A stretch of DNA of 64,000 nucleotides from Streptomyces scabiei 87.22. GTDB lineage: Bacteria; Actinomycetota; Actinomycetes; Streptomycetales; Streptomycetaceae. Under the pieces are notes generated by a model. It made no database searches. It was given only the letters and a program-made list of their open reading frames with translations, and was not told the DNA's origin. The stretch's first letter is position 1. Every line of letters begins with the position of its first letter. Positions 44,746-53,532 of the stretch are shown here, piece by piece. Position numbers and translations under genes: made by a program. Location of the stretch: assembly GCF_000091305.1 (NCBI RefSeq), contig NC_013929.1, positions 3,534,001 through 3,598,000 of the forward strand, written 5' to 3'.

Positions 44746-47019
44746 CTACGAGGCGGTGGGCCGCGCCGGGCCCTTCGCGCCCTTCTTCAGGAAGCCCATG
44801 TCCTCGTAGACCGGGGTCTGGAAGCCGAAGGCTCCCGCGTTCGCGAGGGTGGTGCGGGCGGCGACGAGCTGGGGGCGCTGGTAGAGGGGGATGGACCCGG
44901 CGGCGGCCCAGATCCGGGCGTCCGCCTTGCGGATCAGCGAGCGCGTCCTGGACTCGTCGAGGGTGGACACCGCCTGGTCGAACAGCTGGTCCACCCGGTC
45001 CGTGCCGACGCGGGTGTAGTTCTGCTCGACGTTCAGCGAGCCGTCGGCCGCCGGCACCGGCTTGGCGTAGATCGGCCGGGCGTCGGTGGCGGGGTACGCG
45101 GACGTGGGCCAGGAGTACAGCGCGAGGTCGTACTGGCCGTTCGCGATGTGGTCCTTGAAGTAGCTCTCGTCGGCGACCTTCGTGATCTCCGTCCGGATCC
45201 CGACGCGCTCCAGCATCACCGCGATCCGCCCGCCGACGGCCCGCAGCGACTCCGTACCCGGTCCCGACGGCAGCACGAACCGCAGCGTCAGCAGCTTGCC
45301 GTTCTTGGCGAGCGGCCCGCGCGCGACCGCGGCGGGCGCCCGCGTGCCCTGCGGGGCGTACGCGCCGGGCGCGCCCCCCGGCTTGAACTGCTTGCCGTCC
45401 TGGGCGAGGTTCTGGTTCCCGTCGGCGTCGTACGGCTTGTCGTCCCCGCCGACGACGTACGTGCTCTCGTCCCGGTCGGAGCGGGGCTTGTCGGAACCCG
45501 AGGCGTCCTTCTTGCCGGGCTTGTCGGAGTCGGAGGCGTCCTTCTTGCCGGTCTTCTCCCCTTCCGGGCCGGCCGCCTTCTTGCTCTCCTGAAGGGGCTC
45601 GCGGGGTTCGAGGGGGCCGCCCTGTTCCCAGCCGGCGTCGGCGAGGAGGGCCCGTGCCTCGTCGGCGTCCTGGTCGCCGAGGGCACCGCTGTTGTCGGCG
45701 TAGGCGGCCTGGCCGGCGAGGGCGAGGTGGCTGCCGACGGGCTCGGCGGGCAGGCCGAGCGGTTCCAGGACGAGGGCGGCGAGCTTCTCACGGTCGATCG
45801 CGCGGGCCACGGCGCGGCGGACGCGCTCGTCGGCGAGGGGGCCGTCGGAGCCGTTCAGCGCGAGCTGGGTGAAGGCGGGCTCCAGGGACCGGCGGACCGC
45901 GAAGCCGCGCAGGGCGGACTGCTGGGCGGTGTACTCGGCGATCGCCGCGCGCCGCTTCTTGCGGGCGCCGATCTCGTCGTCCGCGGCCTTCTCGTCCGAG
46001 CCGTGCGCGACGGCCCAGGACCGCAGCGACCTCGCGGGGGTCAGGCCGGACTCGGGGCCGTGGGCGCCCTCCCGGCTCAGGGTGCCGCTGCCCGAGAGCG
46101 GCGGACCGGCACCCTGCGCCTTCTTCTTCCGGTCACGTGAGGCGAGCGTGATCCGCTCGGCCTGCGCGGAGTCGACTTCGGCGATGTCGACCTTGTCCTC
46201 GGCCAGCGCCTCGGCCCGCTCGGCCCGCGGGACGGCGCGCAGGACCAGCTCGGAGAGCTTGGGCGTCCGTCCCCACCAGCGGGGGTTGCGGACGAGCGTG
46301 ACCTCGCCTCCCTTGCGGTCGACCTCCTTCAGCGCGAACGGCCCGGCGGTGACCTTGAGCTTCTTGCGGGCGCCGTCGTTGAAGGAGTCGGGGGTGCCCA
46401 TCACCTGCTTCGGGTACAGCGGCGAGAACAGCGACTTCCAGTCGGCGTACGGGCGGGCGAAGGTGACGCGGACCTCCAGGTCGTTGTCCCCGCGTTCGAT
46501 CTTCTCGATCCGTTCGTAGCCGGCGTTCCTGGCCGTCCAGTAGGCGGCGTCCTTGCCGGACAGGGCCCGCCACTGCGCGGCGAAGTCGGCGGCGCCGATC
46601 TCCCGGCCGTCGCTCCACACCGCCTCCTGGTGGAGCTTGTAGAGGACGACCTGCCGGGGTTCGCGTGCGACGACCTTCGCCGACTCCAGGTAGTCGGTGT
46701 TGAGCTGGGGGCGTCCGCTGGCATCGAGGCGGTACATCGACGGCAGGACGGCGCCGGCGACACGGGCCGTGGTCGGGTCGGCGTCCGACTGGAAGGTGTT
46801 CAGGGTCTCCGGTACGGCGTCCACGGCCCAGCGCAGGCTGCCGCCGTCGGCGACGAGGTCGCGCGCGGCGGGCGCGATGTCCTGTCCGGCGACGGGTCTG
46901 CCCGCCGGGTCCTCCTCGCTGCAGCCGCTCAGCACGGGCACCGTGAGCACGCCCGCGGCCAGGAACGCCAGGGTGCGGCGCAGGGCGCGCGGTCGAACGC
47001 GGTCGTGGGGAATCGGCAT
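44746..47019 (-). CDS. LpqW-like family 5 lipoprotein
   Basis: 757 residues. ATG 47019 with GAGGAGG upstream; lipobox VPVLSGCSE. The fold is that of peptide-binding proteins (VLPSMYRLDASGRPQLNTDYLES, KLHQEAVWSDGREIGAADFAAQW) but no permease or ATPase gene is linked. Position beside typA matches mycobacterial LpqW, which controls PIM/lipoarabinomannan synthesis and does not transport peptides. A low-complexity Lys/Asp/Ser linker with repeated KKDAS(D/G)SDKP units sits near residues 500-530. The role in Streptomyces is not established. Confidence 0.8.
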   Translation of the reverse strand: MPIPHDRVRPRALRRTLAFLAAGVLTVPVLSGCSEEDPAGRPVAGQDIAPAARDLVADGGSLRWAVDAVPETLNTFQSDADPTTARVAGAVLPSMYRLDASGRPQLNTDYLESAKVVAREPRQVVLYKLHQEAVWSDGREIGAADFAAQWRALSGKDAAYWTARNAGYERIEKIERGDNDLEVRVTFARPYADWKSLFSPLYPKQVMGTPDSFNDGARKKLKVTAGPFALKEVDRKGGEVTLVRNPRWWGRTPKLSELVLRAVPRAERAEALAEDKVDIAEVDSAQAERITLASRDRKKKAQGAGPPLSGSGTLSREGAHGPESGLTPARSLRSWAVAHGSDEKAADDEIGARKKRRAAIAEYTAQQSALRGFAVRRSLEPAFTQLALNGSDGPLADERVRRAVARAIDREKLAALVLEPLGLPAEPVGSHLALAGQAAYADNSGALGDQDADEARALLADAGWEQGGPLEPREPLQESKKAAGPEGEKTGKKDASDSDKPGKKDASGSDKPRSDRDESTYVVGGDDKPYDADGNQNLAQDGKQFKPGGAPGAYAPQGTRAPAAVARGPLAKNGKLLTLRFVLPSGPGTESLRAVGGRIAVMLERVGIRTEITKVADESYFKDHIANGQYDLALYSWPTSAYPATDARPIYAKPVPAADGSLNVEQNYTRVGTDRVDQLFDQAVSTLDESRTRSLIRKADARIWAAAGSIPLYQRPQLVAARTTLANAGAFGFQTPVYEDMGFLKKGAKGPARPTAS

Positions 47020-47512
47020 CACTGCGACCTCCTCGCTCCGCGGTGGGAGAACGGGGACGGGGGCGGCTCTGATCACGTTCGGCGGTATATGGAGCTGATC
47101 AGACGGATGCGGCCCACTGAAGAGGACGGGGTTCCTGCGGGACGGCCGACACGACGAAGGGCGCCGCGGAACCCACCCATTCGGACGCGCGGTCCCTCCG
47201 GGTGGGCGCGGGTGGGTCGCAGGTCGGGTGCGGGTGCGTGGGGGCTGGTCGCGCAGTTCCCCGCGCCCCTGAAAAGCAGGGGCTGCGCCCCGTGCTTTTC
47301 AGGCCCGCAGGGCCTGGGTGTTCAGGGGCGCGGGGAACTGCGCGAGAAGCCCCACCGGACCCGCACCCGACGCCGCACCCGCACCCCCGAGCTCCCCCGG
47401 CGCAAAAGAACGTCGCACACGACTTCCCACCGGCCCGTGTGACGCGCGACACTCGCAGGCGCATGAACATTGCCGCCTTGGGGTCACCACCCCCTGAAAG
47501 CGAGGGCAAGTC
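47020..47512. other. Divergent intergenic region with a 113-bp palindromic element
   Basis: 493 bp between the LpqW-like gene and a small plus-strand gene. It contains copy 2 of the palindromic element (47241-47353), and otherwise no gene with support. Promoter boxes were not recognisable. Confidence 0.55.
47241..47353. repeat. 113-bp palindromic element, copy 2
   Basis: Arms of 33 nt (47241-47273 and 47321-47353) pair with two mismatches; the centre holds GGCCC-type inner stems. The reverse complement of the centre matches the centre of copy 1 at 30317-30429 with few changes, so the two copies are in opposite orientation. Confidence 0.85.
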
Positions 47513-47803
47513 ATGTCCGTGCAAGACGACTTGACGGCAGTCCGGCGCTGCCTGGACGAACTGACCAGGTCCGTACGCCGCCTGGAACAACAACTCGGCG
47601 GCAGCGGCCTGGAGATACGCCGCGTGCGCACCGACGCCGACCACCTGCGCGAGAGCGTCGCGCTGCTCGGCGAGGCCGCTCCCGCCCTGACGAAGCCGCG
47701 CCGCCCCGACCTCGTCACCATCCCCGACACCCCGTACGACAGCTCTCTGTGGACGGACTCGGACGACGAGGGCCTCGGCTCCCGCGACCGCCGCGCTCCC
47801 TGA
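47513..47803 (+). CDS. Small conserved hypothetical protein
   Basis: 96 residues. ATG 47513 with GAGGG 7 nt upstream. Residues 5-55 are strongly helical and may form a coiled coil (DDLTAVRRCLDELTRSVRRL). No membrane segment or known domain. It lies 67 nt upstream of sdhC in the same direction and may be co-transcribed. Confidence 0.7.
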   Translation: MSVQDDLTAVRRCLDELTRSVRRLEQQLGGSGLEIRRVRTDADHLRESVALLGEAAPALTKPRRPDLVTIPDTPYDSSLWTDSDDEGLGSRDRRAP

Positions 47804-47870
47804 CCGCCGTCACCGACCACCCCGAAACCCCAGCCCCCTCGACGCCAAGAACCCGACCGGGAGTCCCCCG

Positions 47871-48707
47871 TTGGCCACTGGTACGGAACCACCGGCAACA
47901 GAACCCCATCCCCGACGCGGCGGCGTACGGACCCGTACGCGCGCCGCGATCTCCGCCCCGCACCTGCGCACCGACCGCTGGTGGCTGGCCCCCGCCGCCA
48001 CGGCCGCCGGGCTGCTGGCCTTCATCGTGTACTCGACGTGGCGGGCCTTCGCCGACGCGCACTACTACGCGGCCCCCTACGTCTCGCCGTTCTACTCGCC
48101 CTGTCTGGCGGAACGCTGCGCGCCCATGCGCGGCGGCCCCAACTGGGAGCTCCTCGGCGGCTGGTGGGGCATCTCACCGGCGATCATCATCCTGATCTTC
48201 CCGCTCGGCTTCCGCCTGACCTGCTACTACTACCGCAAGGCCTACTACCGGGGCTTCTGGGCGTCCCCGCCCGCCTGCGCCGTGGCCGAGCCGCACCAGA
48301 AGTACACGGGCGAGACCCGGTTCCCGCTGATCCTGCAGAACCTGCACCGGTACTTCTTCTACGCGGCCCTGCTGGTCGCCGGCATCCTCACCTACGACAC
48401 GGTCCTGGCCTTCCGCGACGAGCACTACGAGTGGGGCCACATGGGCCTCGGCACCCTCGTGTTCCTCGTCAACATCGTGCTGATCTGGGCGTACACCCTC
48501 TCCTGCCACTCGTGCCGGCACATCGTCGGCGGCAAGCTCAAGCACTTCTCGAAGCACCCCGTGCGCTACCGGATGTGGCAGTGGGTGGGGAAGCTCAACG
48601 CCCGCCACATGCAGCTGGCCTGGGCGTCCTTGGTGAGTGTGGCGCTCGCCGATTTCTACGTGTACCTGGTCGCGTCCGGCGTCTTCGACGATCCGGTCCT
48701 CTTCTAA
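47871..48707 (+). CDS. sdhC: Succinate dehydrogenase/fumarate reductase cytochrome b subunit
   Basis: 278 residues, five hydrophobic helices. Histidines for haem ligation include the one in LQNLHRYFFYAAL and others in CHSCRHIVGG and LNARHMQLAW. The long fused membrane subunit resembles type B or E anchors that carry two haems. TTG 47871, with GGGAG 7 nt upstream. It anchors SdhA/SdhB and exchanges electrons with quinone. Confidence 0.85.
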   Translation: MATGTEPPATEPHPRRGGVRTRTRAAISAPHLRTDRWWLAPAATAAGLLAFIVYSTWRAFADAHYYAAPYVSPFYSPCLAERCAPMRGGPNWELLGGWWGISPAIIILIFPLGFRLTCYYYRKAYYRGFWASPPACAVAEPHQKYTGETRFPLILQNLHRYFFYAALLVAGILTYDTVLAFRDEHYEWGHMGLGTLVFLVNIVLIWAYTLSCHSCRHIVGGKLKHFSKHPVRYRMWQWVGKLNARHMQLAWASLVSVALADFYVYLVASGVFDDPVLF

Positions 48708-48726
48708 CAGACAAAAGGTGCTTCTG

Positions 48727-50676
48727 ATGTCCGTGGTCGAACGACAGGAGTGGGACGTCGTCGTGATCGGCGCCGGCGGGGCCGGGCTGCGCGCCGCGAT
48801 CGAGGCCCGCGAGCGGGGCGCCCGTACTGCCGTGATCTGCAAGTCCCTGTTCGGCAAGGCGCACACCGTGATGGCGGAGGGCGGCATCGCGGCCGCCATG
48901 GGCAACGTCAACTCCGGTGACGGCTGGCAGGTCCACTTCCGCGACACCATGCGCGGCGGCAAGTTCCTCAACCAGTGGCGGATGGCCGAGCTGCACGCGC
49001 GCGAGGCCCCCGACCGGGTGTGGGAGCTGGAGACCTGGGGCGCCCTCTTCGACCGTACGAAGGACGGCCGGATCTCCCAGCGCAACTTCGGCGGCCACGA
49101 GTACCCGCGCCTCGCCCACGTCGGCGACCGTACGGGACTGGAGCTGATCCGCACGCTCCAGCAGAAGATCGTCGCGCTCCAGCAGGAGGACCACAAGGAG
49201 ACCGGCGACTACGAGTCCCGGCTGAAGGTCTTCCAGGAGTGCACGGTCACCCGGGTGCTGAAGGACGGGGACGGCGGCCGGGTCTCCGGGGTCTTCGGCT
49301 ACGAGCGCGAGTCCGGGCGTTTCTTCGTCCTCGAAGCGCCCGCCGTCGTCGTCGCCACCGGGGGCATCGGCAAGTCGTTCAAGGTGACGTCGAACTCGTG
49401 GGAGTACACGGGCGACGGCCACGCGCTGGCGCTGCTCGCGGGGGCGCCGCTGCTGAACATGGAGTTCGTGCAGTTCCACCCGACGGGCATGGTCTGGCCG
49501 CCGTCGGTGAAGGGCATCCTCGTCACGGAGTCGGTGCGCGGGGACGGCGGCGTCCTGCGCAACTCCGAGGGCAAGCGGTTCATGTTCGACTACGTCCCGG
49601 ACGTGTTCAAGGAGAAGTACGCGGAGTCCGAGGCGGAGGGCGACCGCTGGTACGAGGACCCGGACCACAACCGGCGCCCGCCCGAACTGCTGCCGCGCGA
49701 CGAGGTGGCGCGGGCCATCAACGCCGAGGTGAAGGCGGGCCGGGGCTCGCCGCACGGCGGGGTCTTCCTGGACGTGTCCACGCGGATGCCCGCGGAGACC
49801 ATCCGGCGCCGGCTCCCCTCCATGTACCACCAGTTCAAGGAACTGGCGGACGTCGACATCACGGCGGAGGCCATGGAGGTCGGGCCCACCTGCCACTACG
49901 TGATGGGCGGGATCGCGGTCGAGTCCGACACGGCGGCGGCCCGCGGGGTGCCCGGCCTGTTCGCGGCCGGGGAGGTGGCCGGCGGGATGCACGGCTCCAA
50001 CCGGCTGGGCGGCAACTCCCTCTCCGACCTGCTGGTGTTCGGCCGCCGGGCGGGACAGCACGCCGCCGCGTACACGGCGGGACTGAGCGGCCCCCGGCCC
50101 CCGGTGCACGACACGGAGGTCGACACGGCCGCCGCCGAGGCACTGCGGCCGTTCTCCGCCGAGGGTCCGCAGCCGGGCCTGGAGGCGGGCCGGCCGCCGG
50201 AGAACCCGTACACGCTCCACCAGGAACTGCAGCAGGCCATGAACGACCTGGTCGGCATCATCCGCCGGGAGGGCGAGATGGAGCAGGCACTGGAGAAGCT
50301 GGCCGACCTGCGGGTGCGGGCGCGCCGGGCGGGTGTGGAGGGGCACCGGCAGTTCAACCCGGGCTGGCACCTCGCCCTCGACCTGCGGAACATGCTGCTG
50401 GTCAGCGAATGTGTCGCGCGGGCCGCGCTGGAGCGTACCGAGTCGCGCGGCGGCCACACCCGCGAGGACCGTCCGACGATGGACCGCGCCTGGCGCCGGA
50501 TCAACCTGCTGTGCCGGCTGTCGGACCCGACCGGCGGTCCGGAGACCTGGGATCCCGCCGTCGGCCAGATCGCCCTCACCCGGGAGACCACCGAGGCCAT
50601 CCGTCCCGACCTGCTCGCCCTCTTCGACAAGGAGGAGCTGGTCAAGTACCTCGCCGAAGAGGAGCTGTACGAATGA
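48727..50676 (+). CDS. sdhA: Succinate dehydrogenase/fumarate reductase flavoprotein subunit
   Basis: 649 residues. The FAD-binding Rossmann motif is VIGAGGAGLRAAIEA; HTVMAEGGIAAAMGN is the His-FAD linkage area; the substrate region has HPTG and RGDGG. Substrate-binding arginine and His residues follow in THE-like CHYVMGG and the late GSNRLGGNSLSD. ATG 48727, 19 nt after sdhC. The order C-A-B and the SdhA/FrdA sequence support a complex II-type enzyme; direction (succinate oxidation or fumarate reduction) is not decided by sequence. Confidence 0.93.
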   Translation: MSVVERQEWDVVVIGAGGAGLRAAIEARERGARTAVICKSLFGKAHTVMAEGGIAAAMGNVNSGDGWQVHFRDTMRGGKFLNQWRMAELHAREAPDRVWELETWGALFDRTKDGRISQRNFGGHEYPRLAHVGDRTGLELIRTLQQKIVALQQEDHKETGDYESRLKVFQECTVTRVLKDGDGGRVSGVFGYERESGRFFVLEAPAVVVATGGIGKSFKVTSNSWEYTGDGHALALLAGAPLLNMEFVQFHPTGMVWPPSVKGILVTESVRGDGGVLRNSEGKRFMFDYVPDVFKEKYAESEAEGDRWYEDPDHNRRPPELLPRDEVARAINAEVKAGRGSPHGGVFLDVSTRMPAETIRRRLPSMYHQFKELADVDITAEAMEVGPTCHYVMGGIAVESDTAAARGVPGLFAAGEVAGGMHGSNRLGGNSLSDLLVFGRRAGQHAAAYTAGLSGPRPPVHDTEVDTAAAEALRPFSAEGPQPGLEAGRPPENPYTLHQELQQAMNDLVGIIRREGEMEQALEKLADLRVRARRAGVEGHRQFNPGWHLALDLRNMLLVSECVARAALERTESRGGHTREDRPTMDRAWRRINLLCRLSDPTGGPETWDPAVGQIALTRETTEAIRPDLLALFDKEELVKYLAEEELYE

Positions 50677-51449
50677 GCGGCTACGCGGCCCACTTCAAGG
50701 TGTGGCGGGGTGACGTCGGGGGCGGCGGCCTGGAGGACTTCGAGGTCGACGTCAACGACGGCGAGGTGGTGCTGGACATCATCCACCGTCTGCAGGCGAC
50801 CCAGGCGCCCGATCTCGCGGTCCGCTGGAACTGCAAGGCGGGCAAGTGCGGTTCGTGCTCGGCGGAGATCAACGGGCGTCCTCGGCTGCTGTGCATGACC
50901 CGGATGTCGGTGTTCACCCGGGAGGAGACGATCACCGTCACCCCGCTGCGGGCCTTCCCGGTCATCCGCGACCTGGTCACGGACGTGGGGTTCAACTACA
51001 CCAAGGCGCGCGAGGTCCCGGCGTTCGTACCCCCCGAGGGCGTCGGCCCCGGCGAGTACCGCATGATGCAGGAGGACGTGGACCGTCCGCAGGAGTTCCG
51101 GAAGTGCATCGAGTGCTTCCTGTGCCAGGACACCTGCCACGTCGTGCGCGACCACGAGGAGAACAAGCCGGCCTTCGCGGGCCCGCGGTTCCTCATGCGC
51201 GTCGCGGAACTGGACATGCACCCGCTGGACGCGGCCGAGGACACCGGCCTGGACCGCAAGAGGACGGCCCAGGACGAACACGGTCTCGGCTACTGCAACA
51301 TCACCAAGTGCTGCACCGAGGTCTGCCCCGAGGGCATCAGGATCACGGACAACGCGCTGATCCCGCTGAAGGAACGCGCCGTGGACCGCAAGTACGACCC
51401 GCTGGTGTGGCTGGGGTCGAAGATCAGGAGGCGCTCCTCGGCGGGGTGA
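50673..51449 (+). CDS. sdhB: Succinate dehydrogenase/fumarate reductase iron-sulphur subunit
   Basis: 258 residues. The [2Fe-2S] ligands are CKAGKCGSCS plus a later C (RLLCMT). The C-terminal domain carries CIECFLCQDTC and later CNITKCC and CPEG for [4Fe-4S] and [3Fe-4S] clusters. The start overlaps the sdhA stop (ATGA). It passes electrons between FAD and the membrane subunit. Confidence 0.94.
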   Translation: MSGYAAHFKVWRGDVGGGGLEDFEVDVNDGEVVLDIIHRLQATQAPDLAVRWNCKAGKCGSCSAEINGRPRLLCMTRMSVFTREETITVTPLRAFPVIRDLVTDVGFNYTKAREVPAFVPPEGVGPGEYRMMQEDVDRPQEFRKCIECFLCQDTCHVVRDHEENKPAFAGPRFLMRVAELDMHPLDAAEDTGLDRKRTAQDEHGLGYCNITKCCTEVCPEGIRITDNALIPLKERAVDRKYDPLVWLGSKIRRRSSAG

Positions 51450-51518
51450 GGGGAGCGCGCGTGCCCGCCCGAGCACCACGGTCGCCGCATCCCGCTCGCG
51501 ACCGCGCCGGGAGGGCCA

Positions 51519-51524
51519 TACGCT
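51519..51524 (+). promoter_or_regulatory. Candidate -10 box for a leaderless GTG start
   Basis: TACGCT ends 7 nt before GTG 51532, which lacks a ribosome site. Confidence 0.45.
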
Positions 51525-51531
51525 CCCAAAT

Positions 51532-53505
51532 GTGACGTCGCGTCTGAGAAGGAACCGACCGCGGGGCGCCACGTCGCACATAGCCGTGCGTCTGGCACAC
51601 ACCCTCTTCGGAGTGCTCGCAGCCATGGCCTGGCTTCTGTTGCCCACGGCGACGGAGCCGGCCGAACGGCGGCCCACGGGCCGCCACGCCGACACGGCTC
51701 CCGCGGCGGGCGGACGACTCGCCGTCCGGGACCGCGACAAGCCGTCCGGGCCGTCCGCGCGGAGTGTGACGACCGTGGGACACGGGCCCCCGGTGCGTCC
51801 GGCCGCTCCGGCGCGGTCCGCGCCCCCGGGCACCGACGGGCGCCCGGTGAGCTCCGACAACGCGGCGCCCGTGGACGACGGGACGTCCGGGACGGACCTG
51901 ATCCTGCCGGTGGCCGCCGCGGGTGCGGCTGTCGCCGTGGCCGCGTACTCGCTCGTACGACGCCGGCGCCGTGCCCGAACGGGGACGACGCCGACCGGCG
52001 TCTTCGAACCGCCGGCCGGCGTGCTGCCCGACCTCCACCACCGGGCCCTGCGGCTGGTCGTGGAGACCGACGACAGCGTCCGCACCAGCGCCGAGGAACT
52101 CCGTTTCGCGGCGGCCCGCCCGGGCCGCGCCGCCGAGCCGCCCTCGGACCGGCCCGGGGACCGGGACACGGACGCCCCGGCGAGCCCGGATGCCGACGAG
52201 AGCGAGCCCCGTCCGCGCCCGGAGGCCGGAGCACCGCAGCAGCCGGAAGAGGGGCAGCGACCCGCCGCGGACCCCGAACCGTCGGACACCGCACCGGCCG
52301 CCGCGGACTCCGAAGCATCGGGCCCCGAACCGGCCGCCACGGACCCCGAACCCTCGGACCCCGAACCTGCCGCCACCGACCCGCGCCCCCACGCCCCGGC
52401 TGCCGCCGGGTCCCCCCAGCCGCAGTCGGAGCCCAGGATCGCGCTCGACCCGGCGATGGCGTTCGCCGAGACCCCCGCGGGGCGGGACGCGGTGCAGCCG
52501 TTCGTGGAGGCGTTGGCGGACGCCCGGCGGGAGCTGCTGGGGGCCTGCCGGGCGGGTCTGCGGCTGGAGGAGGAGCGCGGTGCCCTGCCGCCCGACGAGG
52601 AACGCGTGCTGCTGGAGGAGATCCTCACCCGCTGCACGACCGCACAGCGGCGGCTGGACACGGCGACGCCCGCCTTCGACCAACTCCGGGCTCTGGAGTG
52701 GGACATCACGCCCGCCCTGGAGTGCGCGGAGGCCCGCTTCCGCGAGCTGGCCGCCCGTACGGCGGCAGCGGCCACCACCCTCACCGAGCTGCGGGAGACG
52801 TACGTCCCCGCCGCCTCGCTCCCCGTCACCGGCCATGTCGAACAGGCCAAGGACCGCCTGGTCTTCGCCACCACCGAGCTGAACCGGGCCCGCCAGGCCG
52901 CCTATCCGGGCGACCTGCGGATCGCCGCCGTCCATCTGCGGGCCGCCGAGGGCGCCATCGACCAGGCGGACCTGTTCGTGACCGGGGTGGAGCGGCTCGC
53001 CGCCGAGCTGGCGCACGCCGCGGTGACCGTCGCGCAGGGCGCCCGCTCCGGCGGCCCGCTCGACGACCCCTTCGACGTCCTCGGCAGTCAGGGCCACTGG
53101 TTCCTCCCGGCCCACAGCGCGGTCGCCGCCGCGGCCGACTACATCACCACACACCGGGCGGCGGTGGGGGCACCGGCCAGGATCAGACTGTCGGAGGCGG
53201 AACGGCACCTGACGGGGGTGGTGCCGTCGGATCCGGCCGGGCCGGAGGAGGCGGACGACGCCACCGAGGACACCCGGCGGGCCCACGCCCTCGCCCAGGA
53301 GGCCCGGCAGCTCGCCGAGCAGGACGTCCGGGCGTACGGCAACCCGTACGGCGGCCCGGGCGGCGACGGCCTGGCCGGTGCTCTGCTGGGCGGCATCGTC
53401 CTCGGCGAGCCCCCCGACGACAGCGGCCGGACCGAGCCGAAGGGCCCCGCCTGCTACGGCGGAACGGCGACCCGCGCCCGCAGAGCGGAGGACGGCCTGT
53501 TCTGA
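51532..53505 (+). CDS. Large membrane protein of unknown function
   Basis: 657 residues. Hydrophobic segments at about 22-41 (LAHTLFGVLAAMAWLLLP) and 121-141 (LILPVAAAGAAVAVAAYSLV) are followed by a basic stop (RRRRRAR). The region 190-300 is Pro/Glu/Ala rich with PEPSD repeats. The last 320 residues are helical (LETEERG-like heptads, ALADARRELLGACRAG, RTAAAATTLTELRETY) and may form coiled coils; no known domain was recognised. GTG 51532. It is convergent with the PP2C phosphatase gene. Function not assigned. Confidence 0.72.
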   Translation: MTSRLRRNRPRGATSHIAVRLAHTLFGVLAAMAWLLLPTATEPAERRPTGRHADTAPAAGGRLAVRDRDKPSGPSARSVTTVGHGPPVRPAAPARSAPPGTDGRPVSSDNAAPVDDGTSGTDLILPVAAAGAAVAVAAYSLVRRRRRARTGTTPTGVFEPPAGVLPDLHHRALRLVVETDDSVRTSAEELRFAAARPGRAAEPPSDRPGDRDTDAPASPDADESEPRPRPEAGAPQQPEEGQRPAADPEPSDTAPAAADSEASGPEPAATDPEPSDPEPAATDPRPHAPAAAGSPQPQSEPRIALDPAMAFAETPAGRDAVQPFVEALADARRELLGACRAGLRLEEERGALPPDEERVLLEEILTRCTTAQRRLDTATPAFDQLRALEWDITPALECAEARFRELAARTAAAATTLTELRETYVPAASLPVTGHVEQAKDRLVFATTELNRARQAAYPGDLRIAAVHLRAAEGAIDQADLFVTGVERLAAELAHAAVTVAQGARSGGPLDDPFDVLGSQGHWFLPAHSAVAAAADYITTHRAAVGAPARIRLSEAERHLTGVVPSDPAGPEEADDATEDTRRAHALAQEARQLAEQDVRAYGNPYGGPGGDGLAGALLGGIVLGEPPDDSGRTEPKGPACYGGTATRARRAEDGLF

Positions 53506-53532
53506 CCTGGACGAGGCGCCCTGCACCTCGCC

